From assembly GCA_036426205.1 (NCBI GenBank), contig CM071570.1, positions 141,352,563 to 141,416,562 of the forward strand: a DNA stretch of 64,000 nt. The letters run 5' to 3'. Source of the stretch: Ascaphus truei (Eukaryota; Chordata; Amphibia; Anura; Ascaphidae). This document shows, one piece after another, positions 45,574 through 55,549 of this stretch. Each line of letters starts with the position of its first letter. Position 1 is the first letter of the stretch. Below the pieces are notes generated by a model. That model was not told the DNA's origin. It did not search any database and saw only the letters and a list, made by a program, of their open reading frames with translations. The translations under genes and the position numbers were made by a program.

Positions 45574-46784
45574 TTACAGCCTAACACTAGGGAATGGGGT
45601 AACTTTGGTACAATTGCTGCCGTAGTTTGGAAGACTTGCCCCTCGACTTTCACTTTTTTTCAGAGTCGTGGTGTACGGAAGCGTACACCCATGCACACAT
45701 AATACCCGCAACATCTCACCCTGGTGTAACCGGAGAGGCTTAACCCTCTTCCCAGATACCAAGATAATATTACTCCCTGAGTCTACCAGGGCGGAGACGG
45801 GTTTACCATTTAAAATCACTGTGGTGAGAAAGTTGTGGGTACGTTTTCCTTCGCGGGTCATACTTACCACTCCACAAAATTCAGACTTCACAGAGCCATA
45901 CGCACACTCCATTGGCTCAGACAACTGTGGGCAGTGAGCCTTAATATGCCCCGTCTCCCCACACTCAAAGCAAACAATTGGCCCAGTTCGTTCTTGAAAC
46001 CCTTTCTGAGATTTAGAGTTTCTGTCCCTATCCGGGATTTCTTCCACCCGCTCAAATCGTGCGAACGGTCGTGGGTCCTGGCGCCAGCGCTGGCCTCTAC
46101 TGTATGTGTTGGGACGTGGGTTGTGGTTTGGGCGAGGGGGGCATGACAATTCACGGGTAGCCAGAAACTGCTCCACTGCGCCTACCATGGCATCACAAGA
46201 GAGGGGATCTCCCTGCCCCACGCACCGTTGAAGGTCCTGGGGTAACGCTCGAATGAAGCGGTCCAACACCACCATCTCAAGGATCCGTGTTGGGCTATAT
46301 ACCTCTGGTTTTAGCCACTTGGACGCTAGGTGAATCAAATCCCATAACTGGGATCTGGGTGGCTTCTGTTCCTGGTATCTCCACGTATGGAACCTCTGCG
46401 CACAAACTGCGGGAGTCACTCCAATCCTTGCAAGGATTTCACTTTTCAGACAGTCATTGTCTGCTGCGGCTTCTTCGGCGAGGTCACAATACGCTTTTTG
46501 GGCTTCCCCCAGTAAAAAGGGTGCGATAATCCCAGCCCATTTGGAGCGGGCCCAACTTTCCCGGGAAGCGATTCGCTCAAAGGACATGAGATATCCCTCG
46601 ACGTCATCGTGCGGCGTCATTTTCTGCAGGTACACGTTCGCCTGGACGGGCCGCGCCTGGGCCATACTGGTCAAGTCCATTTTAATCTGGGCCAGCTGCT
46701 CAATCAGCTGCCTCTGGGATTCTGCGATAACGTCAAGCTGGGCTGCAAGTATCCGGTTTGTCTCGCGTTGTGCAGCCGCGCTTT
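45574..46784 (-). pseudogene. gag-protease, copy 1 (5' truncated)
   Basis: Equivalent to residues from about 39 onward of the copy-2 gag; the duplication junction at 46784/46786 removed the start. It contains the SCAN-like capsid region, a CCHC knuckle and the DSG protease motif. A slip in the T run at 45654-45660 shifts the frame after the protease. All positions equal copy 2 minus 4,104. Confidence 0.85.
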
Positions 46785-46785
46785 A

Positions 46786-47152
46786 AACCCCGGTCGGGGC
46801 ACTGACTAAACAAAAGTGCAGGCTATCTACCTGGCTGGCTAGCTAACCTAGTCCAGCCCAACAATGTTCAACAATACCAGTTGGCTCCTTACCTGGGAGC
46901 TTTATTCCCCCTTGGGACAGGATCAATCTGAGCAGCCTGTGTCTGTCTGTCAACACTCCTCTGTCTTCTCTCTGTGCCTGGGAAAGACTGCCGCCCCAGA
47001 GGCATTTGCTCTTCCTGTTTTAAAGCAGGTGAACTAGCTTAATTTGAACCACCTGTGGACTGCTTAACAAGCTGGGTTAACCCCTCGTCTACTGGAAAGC
47101 ATGCATACTGCCATCTCCTACTAACATATACAGAGTCAATGACCCTGTCACA
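46786..47152 (-). repeat. Truncated central LTR
   Basis: Equivalent to 42682-43048; 130 bp of the LTR (the end next to the PBS in element orientation) are missing at the duplication junction. Confidence 0.9.
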
Positions 47153-47744
47153 TATCCCCCTTCCCAGCGTAACGTTACCGAGTGGAGCGGCCCGTGCACC
47201 AAGACTGTGCACCCTAGAGAGTGCATCAGCATTACTGTGCAGTATGTCTGGGCGATGTTGGACCGTGAAGTTGAAAGGTTGCAACGACAAAAACCAACGG
47301 GTAACTCTCGAGTTCTTTTCTTTATTTCTATGCATCCACTGTAGGGGTGTGTGATCTGTAACGAGTGTAAAAGACCTGCCTAAAAGGTAATACTTCAATG
47401 TGTCTGTTGCCCACTTTACGGCCAAACACTCTTTTTCTACTGTGGCATATCTTTGTACGCGGGGACACAATGTGAGACTTAAATAGAGGACCGGGTGTTC
47501 CACTTCTCCTACAAACTGGGACAGTACTGCTCCGAGACCTTCTTCGGAGGCGTCCATTTGCAGAAAAAACTCTTTCTTAAACTTCGGGGCTACCAAGACT
47601 GGGTGACTACAGAGCGCTGTACGTAGGTCTAAAAATGCGGTCTCCGCATTACTGTTCCATTTTACAACATCAGGTGCCTTTGCCTTTACTAAATCTGAAA
47701 GCGGTGTCGCCAGGGTTGCAAAATGGGGTATAAATCGCCTGTAG
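47039..47744 (-). pseudogene. RNase H domain, copy 2
   Basis: Identical to 42935-43640, including the QMDASEEG, VEKECLAV, LVTDHTPLQW and NADALSR motifs and the upstream frameshift (A run at 47776-47783). Confidence 0.85.
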
Positions 47745-47757
47745 TAACCTACAATGC

Positions 47758-48394
47758 CTAGAAATGTCCTAACCTGTTTTTTTTAAGGGGACGGGGCCAA
47801 CTCTCAATGGCTTCAACTTTATTGAGCTGAGGTTTTACTGTCCCCCTTCCCACAACATAGCCAATATATTTTGCTTCTGCTAGGCCGACTGAACATTTAG
47901 CTGGATTGGCTGTAAGATCCGCCTCCCGAAAGGTTCTCAACACTGCCTCAACTTTTTGTAGATGTGAGTCTCAATCTGGACTATGAATTACCACATCGTC
48001 TAAGTACGCTGAGGCGTAGTTCGAGTGTGGGTGTAACAACTTATTCATCAACCTTTGGAAGGTTGCAGGTGCCCCATGAAGGCCAAAGGGTAAGACAGTA
48101 TACTGGAAAAGACCATCAGGTGTGGAGAAGGCCGTTTTCTCTTTTGCTGAACTTGTTAAGGGGATTTGCCAATAACCCTTTGTAAGATCTAAAGTGGTTA
48201 GAAAACGGGCCCTCGCCAACCTCTCAATTAACTCGTCTACCCGCGGCATAGGATAGGCATCAAACTTCGTGAATTCATTTACTTTTCTAAAGTCATTACA
48301 GAACCGTATTGAACCATCTGGCTTAGGTACCAAGACAATAGAGCTGGACCATTGACTATGGGACTCCTCAATTACGCCTAACTCTAGCATCTTC
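47758..48394 (-). pseudogene. Reverse transcriptase, copy 2
   Basis: Identical to 43654-44290: YLDD intact, TGA after HSPD at about 47969, N-terminal deletion. Sharing of every lesion shows that the damage predates the duplication. Confidence 0.9.
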
Positions 48395-49462
48395 TTTTAA
48401 ATATTCCACAAATTGGATGACATTTTTCCCTGGAACAGCTTGTTGCTCCCACTCTTCTTTGAGGCTATCCAGAATCCCTCTTGGGCGTCTCCCATACAGG
48501 AGTTCAAATGGGGAAAACCCTGTAGAGGCCTGTGGCACCTCTCGGATAGCAAACAAGAGATAAGGCAACAAGGTGTCCCAGTTCTTCCCATCACTAGCAA
48601 CCACCTTTCTCAACATCATCTTCAGAGTTTTATTAAATCGTTCTACCAGTCCGTCCGTTTGCGGATGGTAAACAGAGGTTCTTAGGGACTGTATTTTTAG
48701 CTCTACACATAAGTCTCGCATAAGCTTAGATGTAAACGGGGTAACCTGATCTGTCAAAATTTCATTCGGTATCCCGAGTCGGGAGAATACCTGTAAGAAC
48801 TCCTTAGCTAAAGCTTTGGAGGAAGTATTACGTAAAGGCAGCGTCTCTGGATAGCGAGTGGCATAGTCTAGGATCACTAGGATGTATTGATGACCCTTGG
48901 CAGATTTCTCCAAGGGACCCACTATATCCATGGCGATCCTCTCAAATGGGATCTCAATAATAGGCATAGGGATCAATGAGGCACTCAAACTTGGTCGGGG
49001 GGCTGTCAACAGACACTCGGGACAAGAGGCACAGAATCTTTTTACTGCATTATATATCCCTGGCCAGTAAAATCTTTTTAGGATTCTTTGCTGTGTCTTC
49101 TCTACTCCCAGATGACCCCCCAATAAGTGAGAGTGTGCTAGCTCCAGGACCTTCCTTACTAACGAACTGGGTACTAGCAATTTTTCTATTTCTTGGCCCT
49201 CCTCTTGGCTCACATGGTATAACAAATCATTTTTAATACAAAAATAGGGATAGGATTCCTTGGTTGTCCTTTCTACCGGGACTCCATTAACTTCTACTGC
49301 CTGGCTAAACCCATTTTTCAACTGGGGATCATTAGACTGCTCCCTACCAAAGTTAGTCAGGGAAAGTTCTAGACTTCCAAAACTTTCCTCATCTGGAGTT
49401 TGTCCGGTTACCTCCACGGGTAACTCGGACACCTGAGCATCAATAGGCCCTGTCTCGGACAA
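48368..49462 (-). pseudogene. Integrase, copy 2
   Basis: Identical 364-residue frame with HHCC and DD35E; same missing C-terminus and same position before RT. Confidence 0.9.
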
Positions 49463-49677
49463 CTCCTCTCCCTCTGGTCTCCCTCCATTAGGAGTAGTGG
49501 CCAGTGCTAACTGGGTGGGGGCGTACCTCTTTTTTTTCCTTCCTATGTTCTCGTTTCGACTTAGGAGTTTTAGACACCTCAGAGACTAATTCGGGGTCTG
49601 TAAATGGAAAAAACTAATCTGGAGTAGGATTGTTTAAAGTGAGCTGTCCTATGACCAGGGTGTCAAAACCAGGGAAA

Positions 49678-50997
49678 TTACAGCCTAACACTAGGGAATG
49701 GGGTAACTTTGGTACAATTGCTGCCGTAGTTTGGAAGACTTGCCCCTCGACTTTCACTTTTTTTCAGAGTCGTGGTGTACGGAAGCGTACACCCATGCAC
49801 ACATAATACCCGCAACATCTCACCCTGGTGTAACCGGAGAGGCTTAACCCTCTTCCCAGATACCAAGATAATATTACTCCCTGAGTCTACCAGGGCGGAG
49901 ACGGGTTTACCATTTAAAATCACTGTGGTGAGAAAGTTGTGGGTACGTTTTCCTTCGCGGGTCATACTTACCACTCCACAAAATTCAGACTTCACAGAGC
50001 CATACGCACACTCCATTGGCTCAGACAACTGTGGGCAGTGAGCCTTAATATGCCCCGTCTCCCCACACTCAAAGCAAACAATTGGCCCAGTTCGTTCTTG
50101 AAACCCTTTCTGAGATTTAGAGTTTCTGTCCCTATCCGGGATTTCTTCCACCCGCTCAAATCGTGCGAACGGTCGTGGGTCCTGGCGCCAGCGCTGGCCT
50201 CTACTGTATGTGTTGGGACGTGGGTTGTGGTTTGGGCGAGGGGGGCATGACAATTCACGGGTAGCCAGAAACTGCTCCACTGCGCCTACCATGGCATCAC
50301 AAGAGAGGGGATCTCCCTGCCCCACGCACCGTTGAAGGTCCTGGGGTAACGCTCGAATGAAGCGGTCCAACACCACCATCTCAAGGATCCGTGTTGGGCT
50401 ATATACCTCTGGTTTTAGCCACTTGGACGCTAGGTGAATCAAATCCCATAACTGGGATCTGGGTGGCTTCTGTTCCTGGTATCTCCACGTATGGAACCTC
50501 TGCGCACAAACTGCGGGAGTCACTCCAATCCTTGCAAGGATTTCACTTTTCAGACAGTCATTGTCTGCTGCGGCTTCTTCGGCGAGGTCACAATACGCTT
50601 TTTGGGCTTCCCCCAGTAAAAAGGGTGCGATAATCCCAGCCCATTTGGAGCGGGCCCAACTTTCCCGGGAAGCGATTCGCTCAAAGGACATGAGATATCC
50701 CTCGACGTCATCGTGCGGCGTCATTTTCTGCAGGTACACGTTCGCCTGGACGGGCCGCGCCTGGGCCATACTGGTCAAGTCCATTTTAATCTGGGCCAGC
50801 TGCTCAATCAGCTGCCTCTGGGATTCTGCGATAACGTCAAGCTGGGCTGCAAGTATCCGGTTTGTCTCGCGTTGTGCAGCCGCGCTTTCCTGTCCCTGTA
50901 TGTTAGCTTCCTGCTGAACAGTGGTGCTGTGCACTAAGGCCTTTACAACGTCCTCCATACTGATAGTTACCGCGTGGACAGGTCGCACCATTCGCAA
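49678..50997 (-). pseudogene. gag-protease with SCAN-like capsid, copy 2 (complete 5' end)
   Basis: 439 residues from the ATG at 50997, about 55 bp from the LTR. Residues 14-80 form a Gln/Glu-rich coiled-coil-like segment. Residues about 164-245 (AQRFHTWRYQE, KWLKPEVYSPTRILEMVVLD, RFIRALPQDLQ) closely resemble the vertebrate SCAN domain, known to derive from Gmr1-like gag. A CCHC knuckle (CFECGETGHIKAHC) is at 308-321, and a retropepsin-type DSG at 371-373 (ALVDSGSN). The frame then slips in an A run (T run 49758-49764) and later meets a stop before integrase. Gag itself looks intact and could still make capsid. Confidence 0.9.
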
Positions 50998-51017
50998 TCG
51001 GTAGCTCCGCCCCTTTT

Positions 51018-51050
51018 ACAGGGTGTTCGACATCCCACTTCTTACACCAT
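51018..51050 (-). promoter_or_regulatory. Primer-binding site, tRNA-Leu type
   Basis: Two bases beyond the 5' LTR the minus strand reads TGGTGTAAGAAGTGGGAT then TCGAAC. This matches the 3' end of vertebrate tRNA-Leu(CAA) plus CCA with few mismatches. It fixes the element's orientation. Confidence 0.7.
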
Positions 51051-51052
51051 GT

Positions 51053-51546
51053 GTGGCAGGATGGCCGTGGTAAGTGAGGAGACAACACGACTTTTCTGGT
51101 GAAATAGCGCTGGTGGATTTATTTGTCCAAAAATGGTAACTAAACAATGGGTACACTGTCCCTTTAAATAAACAAAAACCTAACCCCGGTCGGGGCACTG
51201 ACTAAACAAAACTGCAGGCTATCTACCTGGCTGGCTAGCTAACCTAGTCCAGCACAACAATGTTCAACAATACCAGTTGGCTCCTTACCTGGGAGCTTTA
51301 TTCCCTCTTGGGACAGGATCAATCTGAGCAGCCTGTCTGTCTGTCAACACTACTCTGTCTTCTCTCTGTGCCTGAGAGAGACTGCCACCCCAGAGGCATT
51401 TCCTCTTCCTGTTTTAAAGCAGGTGAATTAGCTTAATTTGAATCACCTGTTAACTGCTTAACAAGCTGGGTTAACCCCTCGTCTACTGGAAACCATGCAT
51501 ACTGCCATCTCCTACTAACATATACAGAGTCATTGACCCTGTCACA
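51053..51546 (-). repeat. 5' LTR of the Gmr1-like element
   Basis: 494 bp, plus-strand TGTGGCAGG...CCTGTCACA, flanked on the right by (AT)n and the assembly gap. Diverged by roughly 4% from the 42552 LTR by eye. Confidence 0.9.
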
Positions 51547-51561
51547 ATATATATATATATA

Positions 51562-51725
51562 NNNNNNNNNNNNNNNNNNNNNNNNNNNNNNNNNNNNNNN
51601 NNNNNNNNNNNNNNNNNNNNNNNNNNNNNNNNNNNNNNNNNNNNNNNNNNNNNNNNNNNNNNNNNNNNNNNNNNNNNNNNNNNNNNNNNNNNNNNNNNNN
51701 NNNNNNNNNNNNNNNNNNNNNNNNN
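51562..51725. other. Assembly gap (164 N)
   Basis: N run within an AT microsatellite. Confidence 1.
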
Positions 51726-51770
51726 TTTGTGTGAGCTTTCGAGATACACTGATCTCTTCTTCGGGCGATG
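51726..51770 (-). ncRNA. Hammerhead-like motif, degenerate
   Basis: Minus strand CCGAAGA, stem GAGAT...ATCTC, CGAAAG, CTCAC. It has the layout of core, stem II and GAAA but no clear GUH cleavage site. A decayed or divergent relative. Confidence 0.35.
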
Positions 51771-51843
51771 TTACAATGGAAAAAGCAAGAAAAATTTTAC
51801 TTTAAAATTTATTTATATATATATATATATTTATATATATATA

Positions 51844-52930
51844 GTGAAGATGACCTAGGCGCAAAGGGAAAGAAACAGGAAAGTGAGGGAATCAAAATTA
51901 ATCCACACTTGATTTGAAAATAATGAGGCACTTCAGCTGGTAGGGATCTCTGAACAGATGGACTTGTCACTGTATCCAATTGGATCTGTTTAAGAGAGTA
52001 ACTGCATCCGTAGAAACTGTTGATTAATTCACTATCAAAAAGAACTTGGAGATAATATAATCAGTGCAATACTTAGATGGGTTATAGTCTTCTTAGAAAT
52101 TATATTTATTAAAAAACTTCCTTAGGTATAAAATAAAACAGCAATTGCAAATTTGAGAGAGGGTCACACTATGTAGATTAGATAGTAATAATGTCCCAAT
52201 ATGAATCCAAGTCTTTAAAAAGACTTTCTGCCTCCTTGGCCGTAGTTCCTATAGCATAAGATAATGCTCACACAGATAAGACAATCGTAGTAGTTCTCCT
52301 TACCCTCCGTGATGATCTTCTGCGTGGTGGGTTGTGGAATATATCTGCTTGTTGGCAGTGTGAGACACTGTTTGGAGAGAGGGAGGGGGTGGGGGGGGGG
52401 GGGGGGGGGAGAGGAAGGGGCTAGCCTGCCTCTGCTTCCTATTTCTCTGTCGTTTCACTCACCCCTCTTCAATATGTCCGTGTATCAGTGCTTTCCACAT
52501 CTCCAGACGCACTGCTACCCTCTACCTCAATCTCCTTCTCTGTCGCCGAACTAGAAATCGGTACTTCCAGCGTCTCCAGACGCGCGCTTGCCTCCACCTC
52601 ACTCACCGCTTCCGCATCACGTGAGGGAACCTCTTCACGTCTCGCGAGACGTTCGACTTAGAAACTGCACCGTCTGAAGCTCAATCAACACTGCAGTCTA
52701 CTTCAGCCTAGTCTGCTGTGAAACAGACCTAGGAAAGGGGGACAATCCTCTCACAGTAGTGTTCCTCTCTCAAATGATTAATCCTACGCGTTTCAACATA
52801 AATGTCTTCGTCCCCCTGTTCAGAGATCCCTACCAGCTGAAGTGCCTCATTATTTTCAAATCAAGTGTGGATTAATTTTGATTCCCTCACTTTCCTGTTT
52901 CTTTCCCTTTGCGCCTTGGTCATCTTCACC
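51844..52930. mobile_element. 1.09-kb element with about 115-bp inverted termini
   Basis: 51844-51958 is the reverse complement of about 52817-52930 with minor differences. The interior is non-coding, with a long G run (52391-52409) and a hammerhead-like motif next to the right arm. Confidence 0.8.
52783..52822 (-). ncRNA. Hammerhead-like motif beside the inverted repeat
   Basis: Minus strand: GGACGA (CTGATGA expected), stem ACAT...ATGT, GAAAC, GCGTA. The GAAACGCGT half is perfect and the CUGANGA half decayed. Confidence 0.4.
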
Positions 52931-53086
52931 ATTTTCCTATCTCGGCGGTGGTGGGGCCGTGGACCTAATTGGCAGCATTAGAGATAGGGACAGGTAGTCA
53001 CTGGTAGCACCTCCTCCAGGATTGTATATTGTGTCACATTTCACATATATTGTGTTGATATTTTAATTGTGATGCGCTATTTTTCT

Positions 53087-53091
53087 TCTTT

Positions 53092-53130
<39 letters not shown>

Positions 53131-53210
53131 CTATATATATATCTATATATATAGACTACTAATCTATATATCTATCCTCTATCATATTCTTATACTATAT
53201 ATATATATAT
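53087..53210. repeat. (TA)n microsatellite
   Basis: Long TA runs with CTATAT interruptions. Confidence 0.95.
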
Positions 53211-53215
53211 GACAC

Positions 53216-53668
53216 AACAAAAATGAATACCGCATCAGAACAAAATATATGTAAGCTGTCTAAACCAAAACAGAGAATGACTGAAAATAACAGAAAAACA
53301 TCTGCTGCGGTGCTGGAGGAATAGATAAAGTATATAAACACAGAAAAAGAAACCTCACAAAAAGCACTCAGACTGATATCGCAAAAATAATAATAATAAA
53401 TGTATTGAATCAAAATATAAAGAAAAACAAAAACAGCTAACTGAAACCCTAACTACTGGACTCAAAAGAATATCGTTGGACAAAAAATAAATAAATGTCA
53501 AAAACGAATGTTGTTCTTACTAGGAATTTTTTCATTTTTTTTTTTTAAAAAGCTGGTCTGGCGGCGGGACTGGGGGTGGGACTGGGGGTGGGACTGGGGG
53601 CGGGACTAGGTGGCGAGTAGATTTTTTGTTCGGCGAGTAGATTTTTGGGTGATTTGTCGACCACTGTG

Positions 53669-53690
<22 letters not shown>
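53216..53690. other. No recognised feature
   Basis: AT-rich; GGCGGGACTGGGGGTGGGACT short tandem at about 53571-53611 precedes the minisatellite. Confidence 0.5.
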
Positions 53691-53700
<10 letters not shown>

Positions 53701-54730
53701 CACACAAACAGTGAGAGAGAGAGACACAGAGAAAGAGACACAGAGAAAGAGAGACACAGAGAAAGAGAGAGAATGAGAGAGACACAGAGAGAGAGAACAC
53801 ACATAAAGAGAATGAGAGACAAAGACAGAGAGAGAGTGACAGAGAGAGTGCGACACAGAGAGAGCAACAGAGAGAGAGGGCGACAGAGAGAGGGAGAGGG
53901 CGACAGAGAGAGGGAGAGGGCGACAGGGAAAGGGTGGGGGCGACATGGGAAGGGTGCGGCCGACAGGGAAAGGGTAAGGGAGACAGGGAAAGGGTGAGGG
54001 CGACAGGGAATTGGTGAGGGCGACAGGGATGGTGAGGGCGACAGGGATGGTTGAGGGCGACAGGGAAAGGGTAAGGGCGACAGGGAAAGGGTGAGGGCGA
54101 AAAGGAAATGGTGAGAGCGACAGGGAAAGGGTGACACAGGGAGAGGGCGATAGGGAAAGGGTGAGAGCGACAGGGATGGGTGAGGGCGACAGGGATGGTT
54201 GAGGGTGACAGGGAAAGGGTGAGGGCGACAGGGAAAGGGTGAGGGCAACAGGGAAAGGGTGAGGGTGACAGGGAGAGGGTGAGGGCAACAGGGAAAGTGT
54301 GAGGGCGACAGGGAAAGGGTGAGTGCGACAGGGATGGGTGAGGGCGACAGGGATGGGTGAGGGCGACAGGGATAGGGTGAGGGCAACAGGGAAAGGGTGA
54401 GGGCGACAGGGAAAGGATGAGGGCGACAGGGATGGGTGAGGGCGACAGGGATTGGTGATGGCGACAAGGAAAGGGTGAGGGCGACAGGGAGAGGGTGAGG
54501 GCGACAGGGATAGGGTGAGGGCGATAGGGATGGGTGAGGGTGACAAGAATGGGTAAGGGTGAGGGCAACAGTGAAAGGGTGAGGATGACAGGGAGAGGGT
54601 GAGGGCAACAGGGAAAGGGTGAGGGAGGGTGACACAGGGAGAGGGTGACACAGGGAGAAGGTGACACAGGGAGAGGGTGAGGTTGACACAGGGAGAGGGT
54701 GACAGGGAGAGGGTGACAGGGAGAGTTAGA
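53691..54730. repeat. Purine-rich minisatellite (about 20-bp unit)
   Basis: GAGAGA tract to about 53930, then about 40 imperfect units of GGGAAAGGGTGAGGGCGACA. All minus-strand reading frames stay open (385-410 residues of Pro/Ser/Leu repeats) because of the repeat. Strong purine/pyrimidine strand asymmetry. Confidence 0.95.
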
Positions 54731-54934
54731 GAGGGTGACACACTCAGACACACAGACTCACTCACAGACACACTCACTCACTCACAGACACACACACTCA
54801 CAGACACACACACACTCACAGAAACAGACACATTTACTCACAGACACACTGTCACAGACACACACACTCACAGACACACACATTCACACACACTCACAGA
54901 CACACACACACACTCACAGACACACAAACTCACA

Positions 54935-55013
<79 letters not shown>

Positions 55014-55015
55014 CA
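54731..55015. repeat. (CA)n/(TG)n microsatellite with CACAGACA sub-units
   Basis: ACACACTCACAGAC units, then pure CA, switching at about 54974 to pure TG, so the tract can fold back on itself. Confidence 0.95.
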
Positions 55016-55023
55016 CACATTTA

Positions 55024-55549
55024 GTTAAGTTATGGTGGGTGAAAAAAAGTGACAAAAACCCTCCACAGCAGAACATATAGCAAATGGAAATATTACTGTA
55101 TGCTCATTTGCATGTCTTAGACAGGTCTGCAACCCTACCTTTCACCATTATCACCCAGCACACAGCACTTCCACTGCAGCAAGGGATTCTGGGAAATGAC
55201 ATGCAAATGAGCACACAGTGCCACTTTTTGCTTCTCTGGGAAATGACATGCAAATGAGCACACAGTGCCACTTTTTGCTTCAAAATCATTTTTAACATGG
55301 TTTCTTCCTATAACCAACCCCACACTGATGAGACCCATTAAGGTCGAAACGACTGTCTGTGGGTGGGTTTGCTGGCATCTTAACCCTGGCTGTGCTCAAA
55401 GCTGTGACCATGCAGCAAGCTGAAGCCTATAGGGAACCATGTTAAAAATGGTTTATACATGGTTTATACAAATACAGTTATATTTCAATTTGCTATATGC
55501 TTTCCTGTGGAGGGTTTTTGTCACTTTTTTTTTACTCACCATAACTTAA
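55024..55549 (+). mobile_element. 526-bp inverted-terminus element carrying a complete hammerhead ribozyme
   Basis: GTTAAGTTATGGTGGGTGAA...GGGTTTTTGTCAC-type arms: 55024-55092 is inverted at 55481-55549 with one small insertion. The interior contains two tandem copies of a 46-bp unit (GGGAAATGACATGCAAATGA..., 55192 and 55238) and a hammerhead with intact core at 55318-55364. No coding capacity. Confidence 0.8.
55318..55364 (+). ncRNA. Hammerhead ribozyme, complete (type I)
   Basis: Stem I CCCACA (55319-55324) pairs with TGTGGG (55358-55363). Core CTGATGA (55325-55331); stem II GACC/GGTC with loop CATTAA (55332-55345); GAAA (55346-55349); short stem III (A-U, C-G) with loop GACT; cleavage triplet GTC (55355-55357). 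Every invariant nucleotide is present. The short stem III is typical of retroelement hammerheads that act as dimers. Activity is predicted, not shown. Confidence 0.85.

Larger units (their letters stand above)
42682..46785. repeat. 4,104-bp tandem duplication, unit 1
   Basis: Unit 1 runs from inside the 3' LTR (AACCCCGGTCGGGG, 42682) to within gag (GCGCGCTTT, 46784). Every frame pair checked is identical in length and sequence to its partner 4,104 bp downstream. Confidence 0.9.
46786..50889. repeat. 4,104-bp tandem duplication, unit 2
   Basis: Second unit, starting AACCCCGG immediately after the gag fragment of unit 1. Homology stops after GCGCTTT at 50888, where the true gag sequence (CCTGTCCCTG) continues. 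Confidence 0.9.
42552..51546 (-). mobile_element. Gmr1-like Ty3/gypsy retrotransposon with internal tandem duplication
   Basis: Minus-strand element: 5' LTR 51546-51053, PBS, gag-PR, integrase, reverse transcriptase, RNase H, then a truncated LTR 47152-46786, a second internal region, PPT and 3' LTR 43048-42552. Integrase precedes RT, the order known for Gmr1-type elements and unlike standard Ty3/gypsy (RT-RH-IN). Flanking ATAT at 42548-42551 and 51547-51550 could be the target duplication but lies in an AT microsatellite. Both internal copies share the same stops and frameshifts, so neither is autonomous. Confidence 0.9.

Noticed and set aside
53930..54730. Interstitial telomere repeat (AGGGTGAGGG resembles GGGTTA)
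   Set aside because: Unit is about 20 bp and lacks TTAGGG; an ordinary minisatellite.
53532..54777. 385-410 residue minus-strand frames rich in Pro, Ser and Leu
   Set aside because: They translate a 20-bp minisatellite and stay open in all three frames; no promoter, domain or normal composition.
54677..55028. Thr/His/Cys-rich frames of about 100 residues
   Set aside because: Translation of CA/TG microsatellite.
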